Source: Variovorax beijingensis
Lineage (GTDB): Bacteria; Pseudomonadota; Gammaproteobacteria; Burkholderiales; Burkholderiaceae_C
NCBI RefSeq assembly: GCF_003951285.1
Contig: NZ_RXFQ01000016.1
Coordinates: forward strand, 93,891-157,890
DNA length: 64,000 nt
Direction: 5' to 3'
Shown here: piece after piece, positions 1 to 11,484 of the stretch
How positions within the stretch are numbered: the first letter of the stretch is position 1
How the letters are laid out: each line of letters opens with the position of its first letter
Program-made: the position numbers and the translations under genes
The notes under the pieces: generated by a model
Told to the model about the DNA's origin: nothing
Database searches by the model: none
The model's input: the letters and a program-made list of their open reading frames with translations, nothing else

Positions 1-705
1 CTGGCCCGCAAGCACCTGCCCCTGCGGTACCGAGAGGATGCCGGCGCGCACGATCTCGGCCACGAACGCGGCCGAATAGAAGGACAGGCCCGCGACGATG
101 GTCACGTACTCCGGACTCAGCGCCGCGCCGCCGCTCACGCCGAAGGCGCCGCGCTCGGGCCATTCGAAATGCGTGGGCCACCAGCCGCCCTCGCCCGATG
201 CCGGCCAGGGCACGCTGAGGCCGCCCTTGCTGAGCCACACGCCCGGCAGCAGCCGCACGGGTTCTGTGGGGTCGGGCAGCAGGTTGGCAATGGCAAAGGC
301 CAGCATCAGCAGCTGCACGAGCAGCGGCACGTTGCGCAGCAGTTCGACGTACGCGGTACAGATGCCGCGCAGCAGAACGTGCGGCGCGAGCCGGCCGATG
401 CCGATCAGGGTGCCGAGCACGACCGAAAAGATGGCAGCGGGCACCGAGGCGCGCACCGTATTGACCAGGCCCGCAAGGAAGGCGCGCCAGAACGGCTGGC
501 TGGCATCGAAGTCGAGCCAGCCTTCGCTGATGGAGAAGCCCGCGGGCTCAGCAAGAAAGTCGAAGCCCGAGCGGACGCCGCGCGCCCGCAAGACCTCGAG
601 CGCATGGTTCACGACCCAGGCAGCGCCGGCCACGACGGCCAGCACCAGCAGCGCCTGAACGATCCAGGCCAGCCAGGCGCCGCGGCGCGCGGCTCCACTG
701 CTCAT
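1..705 (-). CDS. aapQ: General L-amino-acid ABC transporter permease (AapQ/BztB type), 3' part missing
   Basis: Inner-membrane permease of a polar amino-acid ABC importer. Only the first 235 codons are inside the window; the rest lies beyond base 1, so the EAA loop cannot be seen. The visible part has an N-terminal membrane segment (about residues 12-30), a periplasmic stretch, then hydrophobic helices around a TVRASVPAAIFSVVLGTLIG-like core, and the VAEIVRAGI segment typical of the family. The long insert between helices is what separates AapQ/BztB permeases from the shorter HisM/GlnP type. The ATG start overlaps the stop of the upstream binding-protein gene by four bases (ATGA at 702-705), so the two are translationally coupled. 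AapQ rather than another permease is inferred from this insert and from the AapJ-type partner. Confidence 0.88.
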   Translation of the reverse strand, partial: MSSGAARRGAWLAWIVQALLVLAVVAGAAWVVNHALEVLRARGVRSGFDFLAEPAGFSISEGWLDFDASQPFWRAFLAGLVNTVRASVPAAIFSVVLGTLIGIGRLAPHVLLRGICTAYVELLRNVPLLVQLLMLAFAIANLLPDPTEPVRLLPGVWLSKGGLSVPWPASGEGGWWPTHFEWPERGAFGVSGGAALSPEYVTIVAGLSFYSAAFVAEIVRAGILSVPQGQVLAGQ

Positions 706-1736
706 CGAACGGGTGGTGCGTAGATCAGGCCGCCCTTGCTCCAGAGGTTGTTCGAGCCGCGCGGAAGCTTCAGGACCGACTTGGGGCCCACGTTGCGCTC
801 GAACATCTCGCCGTAGTTGCCCACGGCCTTGATGGCGCGGAACGACCAGTCCTTGTCAAGGCCCAGCAGCTTGCCCAGGTCTTCGCCGGTGCCGACCAGG
901 CGCTGCTGCGCCGGGTCCTTGCTGCTGGCCTTGAGCTCGTCGGCATTGGCCTGCGTGACGCCGAATTCTTCTGCCTCGATGAGCGCGTTGGGCACCCACT
1001 TGGCAATGGCGAACCATTCGTCGTCGCCGCGGCGCACCAGCGGCGCGAGCGGCTCCTTGGAAATGAGCTCGGGCAGGATCACGTAGTCGTCGGGATTCGG
1101 CGCCTCCTTGTTGCGCAGGCCCGCGAGCGCCGAGGCGTCGGTGGTGAAGGCCTGGCAGCGGCCCGAGAAGAAGGCCTTGAACGAGGCTTCGAAGCTCTCG
1201 AACACCACCGTCTTGACCGGGATGTTCTGCGCGCGGAAGTAGTCGGACACGTTCTTCTCGTTGGTGGTGCCCGACTGCGTGCAGATGGTGGCGTTCTTGA
1301 GCTGTTTGGCGCTCGTGACCTTGAGCTTCTTCGGCACCAGGAAGCCCTGGCCGTCGTAGTAGGTGATGGTGGTGAAGTTGAAGCCCAGCGACGCATCGCG
1401 CGTGAGCGTCCAGGTGGTGTTGCGCGCGAGGATATCGATCTCGCCGGCCTGCAGGGCCGAAAAGCGCTGCTGCGAATTGAGCGGCACGAAATCGACCTTC
1501 TTCGGATCGCCCAGCACGGCCGCCGCAATGGCGCGGCAGGTGTCGACGTCCAGGCCCGACCAGTTGCCCTGCGTATCCGGCGCGGAAAAGCCGGCCACGC
1601 CATTGGTCACGCCGCACTTGACGGTGCCGCGCTGCTTGACGGCATCGAGGGTCTTGCCGGCAAAGGCGGGGGCGGCAGTGGCAAACGCCGCAACGGTTGC
1701 GGCCACGGCCAGTGCGGGACGGAATCGGTTCTTCAT
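702..1736 (-). CDS. aapJ: General L-amino-acid-binding periplasmic protein (AapJ/BztA type)
   Basis: Periplasmic solute-binding subunit, 344 aa, feeding the permease encoded immediately downstream. Residues 1-27 form a Sec signal peptide (basic MKNR start, Ala/Val core, cleavage likely after AFA). The mature protein begins with the KTLDAVKQRGTVKCGV block of family-3 amino-acid-binding proteins and carries the GNWSGLDVDTCRAIAAAVLG and ILARNTTWTLTRD signatures of the AapJ branch, which is longer than HisJ/GlnH proteins. The ATG at 1736 is chosen because GAGGAGA lies about nine bases upstream and the signal peptide starts there; the frame stays open for 43 more codons upstream, but that extension is Arg-rich and unconvincing. 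The substrate range (broad L-amino acids) is inferred from family only. Confidence 0.93.
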   Translation of the reverse strand: MKNRFRPALAVAATVAAFATAAPAFAGKTLDAVKQRGTVKCGVTNGVAGFSAPDTQGNWSGLDVDTCRAIAAAVLGDPKKVDFVPLNSQQRFSALQAGEIDILARNTTWTLTRDASLGFNFTTITYYDGQGFLVPKKLKVTSAKQLKNATICTQSGTTNEKNVSDYFRAQNIPVKTVVFESFEASFKAFFSGRCQAFTTDASALAGLRNKEAPNPDDYVILPELISKEPLAPLVRRGDDEWFAIAKWVPNALIEAEEFGVTQANADELKASSKDPAQQRLVGTGEDLGKLLGLDKDWSFRAIKAVGNYGEMFERNVGPKSVLKLPRGSNNLWSKGGLIYAPPVR

Positions 1737-1909
1737 TTGGTATGTTCTCCTCAACAACGAGCAAAAGGCAGTGTACGAGGCTGCGCGCCACCCTGCCAAG
1801 GAACGAACAGTTGAATGCGTATGCTGCGTGCGCCGACGCCTACGGGGTTTTCTTGCCGGCCGCATTCACTAACATACGGGCCTCCAACAACTTCACCAGG
1901 AATCTGCTC

Positions 1910-2305
1910 ATGACCAAATCCGACGACACCGGCAAGCTCGTTCTGCGCGTCGCACTCGGCATCCTCATCCTGCTGCACGGCATTGCGAAGGTCGGCAAAG
2001 GCGTCGACGGGATCGGCGGCATGCTGGCATCCCATGGTTTGCCCGCGGCCATGGCCTACTTGGTCTATGTTGGCGAGATCCTTGCGCCCGTGCTCCTGAT
2101 CGTGGGCCTGTTCACCCGTCCGGCCGCGCTGATCGTTGCCCTCAACATGGTGGTGGCCATCTGGCTCGCGCACATGAAGGACCTGGGCGCACTCAATGGC
2201 CAGGGCGGCTGGGCGCTGGAACTGCAGGGCATGTTCCTGTTCTCGGCGATTGCCATTGCGCTCTTCGGCGGCGGCCGGTTCGGCCTGGGCGGCAAGTACA
2301 ACTGA
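1910..2305 (+). CDS. DoxX family inner-membrane protein
   Basis: 131-aa integral membrane protein of the DoxX family, with four predicted hydrophobic helices: residues about 10-28 (VLRVALGILILLHGIAK), 45-65, 70-90 and 105-122. The family is linked to redox and thiol stress or to quinone-dependent processes, but no precise reaction can be read from the sequence. The start ATG at 1910 follows an AGGA box and gives the normal DoxX N-terminus; the frame runs further upstream only across the divergent promoter region. It is transcribed alone and ends in front of a strong stem-loop. No cofactor motif or cysteine pair is visible. Confidence 0.85.
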   Translation: MTKSDDTGKLVLRVALGILILLHGIAKVGKGVDGIGGMLASHGLPAAMAYLVYVGEILAPVLLIVGLFTRPAALIVALNMVVAIWLAHMKDLGALNGQGGWALELQGMFLFSAIAIALFGGGRFGLGGKYN

Positions 2306-2312
2306 AAGCAGG

Positions 2313-2340
2313 CGGCCGGTGATGAACCGGCCGTGTTTTC
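2313..2340 (+). terminator. Rho-independent terminator after doxX-family gene
   Basis: An 8-bp perfect GC-rich stem (CGGCCGGT / ACCGGCCG) with a five-base loop is followed by TGTTTTC. It lies eight bases after the stop of the DoxX gene and just before the convergent def stop, so it may insulate both transcripts; the T-rich tail suits the + strand. Confidence 0.75.
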
Positions 2341-2880
2341 TCAATCGTCGTCGTTGGCGTCGAGCCCTGGAAACAGGACCTCGGTGTAGCCGAAGCGGGA
2401 GAAGTCGCGCACCCGCATCGGATAGAGCTTGCCCAGCAGGTGATCGACCTCATGCTGCACCACGCGTGCATGAAAGCCGTTCGCGACGCGGTCGATCGGA
2501 TCACCGTAGGGATCGAAGCCGGTATAGCGGATGTTGGCGAAGCGCGGCACCACGCCGCGCAGGCCCGGCACCGAGAGGCACCCTTCCCAGCCCTCTTCTT
2601 CCTCGTCGCCGATCGGCGTGATGACCGGATTCAGCAGCACGGTGCGGGGCACCGGCGGCGCGTCGGGGTAGCGGGGATTGACGACATCGGTGCCGAAGAT
2701 CACGAGCTGCTGGTCGACGCCGATCTGCGGTGCGGCCAGGCCCGCGCCATTGACGGCCAGCATGGTCTCGAACATGTCGCGCACCAGCAGGTGCAGTTCG
2801 TCGGTGTCGAAGGCAGCCACCGGCTGCGCAACGCGCAGCAGCCGGGGGTCGCCCATTTTGAGGATTTCGCGGATGGCCAT
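2341..2880 (-). CDS. def: Peptide deformylase
   Basis: Cytoplasmic metalloenzyme that removes the N-formyl group from nascent proteins. All three family motifs are present in the 179-aa product: motif 1 GAGLAAPQIG (residues 45-54), motif 2 EGCLSV (99-104, metal-ligand Cys101) and motif 3 QHEVDHL (142-148, ligands His143 and His147, catalytic Glu144). The length is normal for the enzyme and the protein ends in an acidic ANDDD tail. The ATG start at 2880 gives the standard MAIREILKMGDPRL N-terminus; the ribosome-binding site is weak. It is not next to fmt, the usual partner, so this may be a second deformylase; that cannot be settled from this window. Confidence 0.95.
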   Translation of the reverse strand: MAIREILKMGDPRLLRVAQPVAAFDTDELHLLVRDMFETMLAVNGAGLAAPQIGVDQQLVIFGTDVVNPRYPDAPPVPRTVLLNPVITPIGDEEEEGWEGCLSVPGLRGVVPRFANIRYTGFDPYGDPIDRVANGFHARVVQHEVDHLLGKLYPMRVRDFSRFGYTEVLFPGLDANDDD

Positions 2881-2914
2881 GGCGGGGATTATCGCGAGCG
2901 GCCCCGCCACGCTG

Positions 2915-3364
2915 TCACGGAGGGGTTTGGCTTGGCGTCTTGGAATCCGGCGACGACCACATCCGCGAGCCGCGTGGGTCCGGCCGGTATTGCGGCAGCG
3001 GCGACACGCCGGTATTGCCGGTCGGCGGCACGATGGCACCACCACCGGGCGGTCGCCCGCCGCCCCAGCCGGGACGGGAAGGTACAGGCACGGGCACCGG
3101 TCGCACCGCCGGGTAGCCCGGCCGCCCGTAGTAGGGCCTGCCGCCGTAGTAGGGCCGGTCATAGTCGTAATAGCGGCGCCTGCCTTCGTAGTAGCCGCCA
3201 CCCTGGATATAGACCGGCGCCGGGTTCACCACCACCGGGTCCGCGTAGTACGGCTGCGAATAGCCCCCGCTGTAGTAGGGGTCGCCGGGAACAGCCACGC
3301 AGCCGCCGAGCAGCGCGAAGCCGCCGATGGCGACACAGATACCGAAAACACGAATTTTCTGCAT
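2915..3364 (-). CDS. Tyr/Pro/Gly-rich outer-membrane-type lipoprotein of unknown function
   Basis: 149-aa predicted lipoprotein. A short basic start and hydrophobic core are followed by the lipobox LLGGC (Cys22). The mature part is low-complexity: repeated PYY, GGRPYY and YYDYDRPYY units, then a Pro/Val block and a Gly/Pro tail, with no recognisable enzymatic domain. AAGGAG sits about seven bases before the ATG, so expression is likely. It lies between def and the ligA operon on the same strand, with 34 bases to def, and could be co-transcribed with def. Similar short Tyr-rich lipoproteins are common in Comamonadaceae and are annotated only as hypothetical; function is unknown. Confidence 0.8.
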   Translation of the reverse strand: MQKIRVFGICVAIGGFALLGGCVAVPGDPYYSGGYSQPYYADPVVVNPAPVYIQGGGYYEGRRRYYDYDRPYYGGRPYYGRPGYPAVRPVPVPVPSRPGWGGGRPPGGGAIVPPTGNTGVSPLPQYRPDPRGSRMWSSPDSKTPSQTPP

Positions 3365-3474
3365 GAGGGACTCCTTGTCAGCCTTCTGTTTTCAACGTCA
3401 GCTTGTAGACCCTGTTGACTGCGCTGGTGTGAAGTCGCGTAACTGCCGGTAAGAAACACCGCGCCTTCACTCCT

Positions 3475-5559
3475 TCAACCAGGCACGCCGCTGGCAAGCA
3501 GCTCCAGCATACGCGCCTCGTCGATCACCTCCACGCCGATCTCGCGCGCCTTGTCGAGCTTGCTGCCGGCCTCCTCGCCGGCCACCAGGTAGCTTGTCTT
3601 CTTGCTGACGGAGCCCGCCACCTTGGCGCCGGCTGCCTCCAATTTATCCTTCGCTTCGTCCCGGCTCAGCGTAGGAAGGGTGCCGGTGATCACGAAGGTC
3701 AGCCCCGCCAGTGGCTTGGGCGCCCGGGCGGCGGGTTCGCCCTCTTCCCAGGTCAGCCCGCAGGCGCGCAACTGCTCGACCACTTCGCGGTTGTGCGGCT
3801 GGTCGAAGAAGGTGCGCAGGCTTTGCGCGACGACCGGCCCGACGTCGTTGACCTCGAGCAGCTGCTCCTCGGTCGCATCCATGATCGCGTCGAGCTTGCC
3901 GAAATGTTTGGCAAGGTCCTTGGCCGTGCTCTCGCCCACGTGCCGGATGCCCAGGCCGAACAGGAAGCGCGGCAGCGTGGTCGTCTTCGAGGCCTCGAGC
4001 GCATCGACGAGGTTCTTGGCCGACTTGTCGGCCATGCGGTCCAGCCCCGCCAGGGTGGTGAACCCGAGCCTGTAGAGGTCGGGCAAGGTGCGGATCAGGT
4101 TGGCGTCGACCAGCTGCTCGACCAGCTTGTCGCCGAGCCCGTCGATGTCGACCGCGCGCCGCGCCGCAAAGTGCAGGATGGCCTCCTTGCGCTGGGCTGC
4201 GCAGAACAGGCCGCCGGTGCAGCGGTAGTCGACCTCGCCCTCTTCGCGCAGCGCCTCCGATCCGCACACCGGGCACTGGTGCGGCATGGTGAACAGCGGG
4301 CCCCGCTCGCTGTCGGACCTGGCGAGGCTTTCGGGCACCACGCCGACCACTTCGGGGATCACGTCGCCGGCGCGCCTCACGATGACCTTGTCGCCCACGC
4401 GCACGTCCTTGCGGCGCGCCTCGTCCTCGTTGTGCAGTGTGGCGTTGGTCACGGTCACACCGCCCACGAACACCGGCGCGAGCTTGGCCACCGGCGTGAG
4501 CTTGCCGGTGCGCCCGACCTGCACCTCGATGCCCAGCACCTCGGTGATCTGCTCCTGCGCCGGATACTTGTGCGCCACGGCCCAGCGCGGTTCGCGCGAG
4601 ACGAAACCCAGCCGCTGCTGCAGCTCGATGCTGTCGACCTTGTAGACCACGCCATCGATGTCGTAGGGCAAGGCATCGCGCTGGCGCCCGATGTTCTCGT
4701 GGAAGGCAATCAGTTCAATGGCGCCGGTCGCACGCGCAGTCTGTTTGGCCACCGGGAATCCCCAGGCATCGAACTGCTGCAGCCATTCGAACTGGGTCGA
4801 AAAGTCCGGCCCGCCTTCGCTGGCCGGCGTGACCTCGCCGAGGCCGTAGGCAAAAAAACTCAGCGGCCGCGCCGCCGCGATGGCCGGATCGAGCTGGCGC
4901 ACCGCGCCGGCCGCCGCATTGCGCGGGTTGACGAAGACCTTCTCGTTCTTCTGCCCGGCCGCGATCTTCTCGCGCTGGCGCTCGTTGAGTGCGTCGAAGT
5001 CGGCGCGCTTCATGTAGATCTCGCCGCGCACCTCGACCACGGGCGGTGCCTTGCCGTTGAGCCGCAGCGGAATCTCGCGCACGGTGCGGATGTTCTGCGT
5101 GACCTCCTCGCCCACCTCGCCGTCGCCCCGCGTCGCGGCCTGCACCAGCACGCCGTTCTCGTAGCGCAGGTTCATGGCCAGGCCATCGAACTTGAGTTCG
5201 CAGACGTACTCGACCTGCGGCCCGTCCTCGGCCAGGCCCAGTTCCTTGCGCACGCGGGCATCGAAGGCGCTGGCGCCGCCGGGCGTGATGTCGGTCTCGG
5301 TGCGGATCGACAGCATCGGCACCTTGTGGCGCACCTTCACGAAGCCTTCGAGCACCTTGCCGCCGACGCGCTGCGTGGGCGAATCGGGCGTGCGCAGTTC
5401 CGGGTATTCGGCCTCCAGTGCCTGCAGCCGCTGGAACAGCCGGTCGTACTCGGCGTCGGGCAGCTCGGGTGCATCGAGCACGTAGTAGAGATGGGCGTGC
5501 TTGTGGAGCTGTTCGCTCAGTGCGGCGGCTTCGCGTGCCGCTTCGTCGCGCGTGGTCAT
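3475..5559 (-). CDS. ligA: NAD-dependent DNA ligase LigA
   Basis: Seals nicks during replication and repair using NAD+. The 694-aa product has the full domain order: N-terminal Ia domain with the HLYYVLDAPELPDAEYDRL block that binds NMN, adenylation domain with the nucleophile lysine in CELKFDG (Lys123), OB fold, a four-Cys zinc finger (CPVCG ... CTGGLFC), helix-hairpin-helix repeats, and a C-terminal BRCT domain (LAGLTFVITGTL). Length matches the family. The ATG at 5559 gives the standard N-terminus. It is the last gene of the smc-zipA-ligA run, 22 bases after zipA, an arrangement conserved in beta-proteobacteria. Confidence 0.98.
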   Translation of the reverse strand: MTTRDEAAREAAALSEQLHKHAHLYYVLDAPELPDAEYDRLFQRLQALEAEYPELRTPDSPTQRVGGKVLEGFVKVRHKVPMLSIRTETDITPGGASAFDARVRKELGLAEDGPQVEYVCELKFDGLAMNLRYENGVLVQAATRGDGEVGEEVTQNIRTVREIPLRLNGKAPPVVEVRGEIYMKRADFDALNERQREKIAAGQKNEKVFVNPRNAAAGAVRQLDPAIAAARPLSFFAYGLGEVTPASEGGPDFSTQFEWLQQFDAWGFPVAKQTARATGAIELIAFHENIGRQRDALPYDIDGVVYKVDSIELQQRLGFVSREPRWAVAHKYPAQEQITEVLGIEVQVGRTGKLTPVAKLAPVFVGGVTVTNATLHNEDEARRKDVRVGDKVIVRRAGDVIPEVVGVVPESLARSDSERGPLFTMPHQCPVCGSEALREEGEVDYRCTGGLFCAAQRKEAILHFAARRAVDIDGLGDKLVEQLVDANLIRTLPDLYRLGFTTLAGLDRMADKSAKNLVDALEASKTTTLPRFLFGLGIRHVGESTAKDLAKHFGKLDAIMDATEEQLLEVNDVGPVVAQSLRTFFDQPHNREVVEQLRACGLTWEEGEPAARAPKPLAGLTFVITGTLPTLSRDEAKDKLEAAGAKVAGSVSKKTSYLVAGEEAGSKLDKAREIGVEVIDEARMLELLASGVPG

Positions 5560-5581
5560 GGGTGTCTCCCGAACGATCGGA

Positions 5582-6682
5582 TCAGCTGAAAAGGCGCCGA
5601 GCCAGCGGCGAGCCGGCGGCCAGGTCGCGCGACTCGAGCGTGTCGTAGAGCTGCTCGAGGTCGGCGCCGATCACGTCCATGGTTTCTTCGCGCAGCAGCT
5701 GGCCATCGCTGTCGGTGACCACGCCGTCCATTTCGCGCGCCAGCGTGGCGGCAGCTTCGCGCATGCGGCGAAACGGCTGCTCGGCGCGGTCGACCTGCGG
5801 CACGTCCAGGCTCAGGCTGAGTTCGCGGATGGCCGATTGCGCCGGATCGTCGGCCAGCGCGGCCTGCGTATCGAACGAAAGTCCGAGGATCGGCGGCAGC
5901 CCGGCCTCGCTGGTCGGCAGCACCATGCGCCCCGGAATGATGCCCGCCACAAAGCCCAGCCGCGCCGCGTTCTGCTGCACATAACCGGGACTCCAGGCCG
6001 CATGCAGCGCGCGCAGCACGAAACCCAGCTGCGCATCGTGCGCGCTGGCGAACTGGTCGAGTTCGCGAGCGCGCGCCACCTCGTCGAGCATTTCGGGAAA
6101 CTCGAGCGCGCCGTTGACGGCATCGGCAAAGGCCTGCGCCTTGACGACGAATTCGGAATACTCGATCTCGTTGAGCGCCCCGGTGCGGTTGGCCAGCTGC
6201 ACGCCCACCTGGAAGGCGCTGTAGCGCTGGCCCGGTACGGGCGGCTCCCATTGGCCGGTGTGCTCGTTCAAACCTTCGATAGCCACGGGCTTGCTGCCCG
6301 CGCGGCGCGTGGGCGGCATGGCCGCGATGGCCGCGTCGCCCGATGCGAGCCCGTCCAGCGACACCGGCGCGATCACGTCGATGAGCGGATCGAGCCCGCC
6401 ACGCCGCTCGGCCGTCGGCACCGGGTTCGCACTGGGCGCGGGCAGATCCGGGTCGAACAGGGGCTCGTGGCGTTCGTGGCCCGGCGTCGGGTGCGGATCG
6501 ATGTGCAGCATCGGCTCCACGCCGTCGGACGAGGACGATGGCCGGTCCGCTTCGGACAGGTCGCGGTCAGTGGCATCGGGCTGGCGCGGCGCATTGCGGC
6601 GCGAGGTCAGGGTGTTGTAGGCAACGACGGCCGCGAGGACGAGGCCGCCGAGGATGGCCAGGGCGAGAGTGAGATTGCTCAT
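5582..6682 (-). CDS. zipA: Cell division protein ZipA-like, FtsZ-binding
   Basis: Membrane-anchored divisome protein that tethers FtsZ. The 366-aa product has one N-terminal membrane helix (residues about 5-22, LALAILGGLVLAAVVAY), a long charged and disordered linker rich in Asp, Ser and Pro (about 30-130), and a C-terminal globular region (about 210-350) matching the ZipA FtsZ-binding fold, with LSFDTQAALADD and the closing EQLYDTLESRDLAAGSPL. The C-terminal domain is diverged from the enteric protein, as is normal in beta-proteobacteria, so the name rests partly on position between smc and ligA. Spacing to smc is 12 bases, which implies one transcript. Confidence 0.88.
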   Translation of the reverse strand: MSNLTLALAILGGLVLAAVVAYNTLTSRRNAPRQPDATDRDLSEADRPSSSSDGVEPMLHIDPHPTPGHERHEPLFDPDLPAPSANPVPTAERRGGLDPLIDVIAPVSLDGLASGDAAIAAMPPTRRAGSKPVAIEGLNEHTGQWEPPVPGQRYSAFQVGVQLANRTGALNEIEYSEFVVKAQAFADAVNGALEFPEMLDEVARARELDQFASAHDAQLGFVLRALHAAWSPGYVQQNAARLGFVAGIIPGRMVLPTSEAGLPPILGLSFDTQAALADDPAQSAIRELSLSLDVPQVDRAEQPFRRMREAAATLAREMDGVVTDSDGQLLREETMDVIGADLEQLYDTLESRDLAAGSPLARRLFS

Positions 6683-6694
6683 GCGCTGCCCGGC

Positions 6695-10210
<3,516 letters not shown>

Positions 10211-10323
10211 GACTTGTCGGCCTGCCTTGGCATGACGCCAAGGTATTGATTTGTAAGGAAAATTGCACGGACCTGCCGTTCGAGACAGGCCGCCGCCCCA
10301 GCCGTGGATGATAACGTCAGGGC

Positions 10324-11085
10324 ATGAGCGATTCCCTGGTTTCATCCCCCCTTGCCGTGCGCCGCGCTTGCGTGCTGGCCGGTGCGGCCGCCCTGCTGGG
10401 CCTTGGCGGCTGCGCGGCCGTGCGTTCCACCGACCGCGCCGAACCCTATACCAACCAGGAATGGTTGCAGTCCAGCGCCAACCGCATTGCCAACCTCTCC
10501 CTGCGCGACAACCTGCAATCGATCCGGCGCGTGCAGACCACGCTCTACCGGCGCAACCCGCGCGAATGGCGCAAGTCGGCCGCCAGCATCGAGGCGGCGG
10601 CCCAGCGCGCCTGGGATGCAGTGCTGACGGGGCCCGCCCTGCCCGAACTGCGGGGCGCCACCGGCATCGATGCCATCCGCATGGCCTTCGATACCGGGCC
10701 CCAGGGCTACCAGGGGGACCGGGTGGCGGCGCTGGTCGTCGGCTGGGCCACGATGCTCAAGCAGGCCAACGGCGACACCTGGGACCAGACCATGCTCGAC
10801 GGCGTCAACGCCGAGAACAGCTACCGGGCCGCGCGCAACTTCGAGATATCGCTCTGGCTGATCGCCTCCAAGACCGGCCCCGACGGCCAGCCGCTGCTGC
10901 TGGCCACCGAGATCAGCGAGCGCGGGCGCAACCTCGTGGCCGACCGCGAACTGTCCAAGGTGGTGGCGCGGCTCGACCTGCTGGCCGCCCAGGCCGACGA
11001 GAAATACCGGCGCGCGGCGCTCGATTTCGGCCAGAACTGGGTCATGGGCGTCGTGATGCCCTTCTTCACGCTGGTACCTCGGTAG
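10324..11085 (+). CDS. Lipoprotein of unknown function
   Basis: 253-aa predicted lipoprotein: a basic N-terminus (LAVRRACVL), hydrophobic core and lipobox GLGGC (Cys31). The mature protein is mostly helical with many conserved-looking charged residues (QTTLYRRNPREWRKS, DRVAALVVGWATML, RAARNFEISLWLIASK) and no recognised catalytic motif. It is a real gene by its balanced composition and long uninterrupted frame, but I do not recognise the family beyond a conserved hypothetical protein of Burkholderiales. It is transcribed away from smc and ends 69 bases before the hipB-like gene, so read-through into the toxin-antitoxin pair is possible. Confidence 0.8.
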   Translation: MSDSLVSSPLAVRRACVLAGAAALLGLGGCAAVRSTDRAEPYTNQEWLQSSANRIANLSLRDNLQSIRRVQTTLYRRNPREWRKSAASIEAAAQRAWDAVLTGPALPELRGATGIDAIRMAFDTGPQGYQGDRVAALVVGWATMLKQANGDTWDQTMLDGVNAENSYRAARNFEISLWLIASKTGPDGQPLLLATEISERGRNLVADRELSKVVARLDLLAAQADEKYRRAALDFGQNWVMGVVMPFFTLVPR

Positions 11086-11111
11086 AAAATACGGCGAAAT
11101 ACCTCGTGCCA

Positions 11112-11154
11112 GGAAACATATTTCCGAAACCGCAGTTTGCGGTAATATGTTTCC
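11112..11154 (+). promoter_or_regulatory. hipBA operator and promoter: 11-bp inverted repeat flanking the -10
   Basis: Perfect 11-bp arms GGAAACATATT (11112-11122) and AATATGTTTCC (11144-11154) flank 21 bases that hold a second small dyad (CCGCA / TGCGG, 11130-11142). The right arm overlaps a good -10 hexamer TAATAT (11143-11148) and ends directly at the GTG of the antitoxin gene. This layout fits autorepression by the HTH antitoxin. A start site seven bases after the -10 would fall on the GTG itself, and no Shine-Dalgarno sequence is present, so the mRNA may be leaderless. Operator function is inferred. Confidence 0.6.
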
Positions 11155-11484
11155 GTGAACAAGCAGGAACTCATCACCGCCCTGGCGGCCCGGCGCGAGG
11201 CCGCGGGCCTCGGCAATGCAGAAATCGCGCTGCGCTCGGGCCTGACCGAGCGTTCGGTGCGCAACGCGCTGAGCCTGAAGGGAAATCCGCAGATGTCTTC
11301 GCTGCTGGCGCTGGTCGACGCCCTGGGCCTCGAACTGCAACTCGCGCCCAAGGGCTTCGGCGAACGCGCGGACACCGAGCCCGGCTATCGCCCGGTGCCC
11401 ACGCGCATCGGCAATGCCGTCGGCGCCGCGGCTGCGCCGCCGGCTCCGGCTTCCGGGCCGCGTTCGAGGAAGCGTTCGCCATGA
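11155..11484 (+). CDS. hipB: HipB-like HTH antitoxin/transcription factor
   Basis: 109-aa helix-turn-helix protein, predicted antitoxin and autorepressor partner of the HipA kinase downstream. The N-terminal 65 residues form an HTH: LITALAARREAAGLGNAEIALRSGLTERSVRNAL, then a segment with an LLALVDALGLELQL repressor-type helix. The C-terminus (about 75-109) is Pro/Ala/Arg-rich and probably disordered, ending SRKRSP. The start is GTG at 11155; no upstream ATG is in frame near the promoter, and there is no Shine-Dalgarno box. The stop overlaps the hipA ATG by four bases (ATGA). DNA binding at the upstream dyad is inferred from the HipBA paradigm. Confidence 0.78.
   Translation: MNKQELITALAARREAAGLGNAEIALRSGLTERSVRNALSLKGNPQMSSLLALVDALGLELQLAPKGFGERADTEPGYRPVPTRIGNAVGAAAAPPAPASGPRSRKRSP

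Noticed and set aside
10263..11480. A long upstream extension of the hipA frame
   Set aside because: It runs through the lipoprotein and hipB genes in another frame; the ATGA overlap at 11481 marks the true hipA start.
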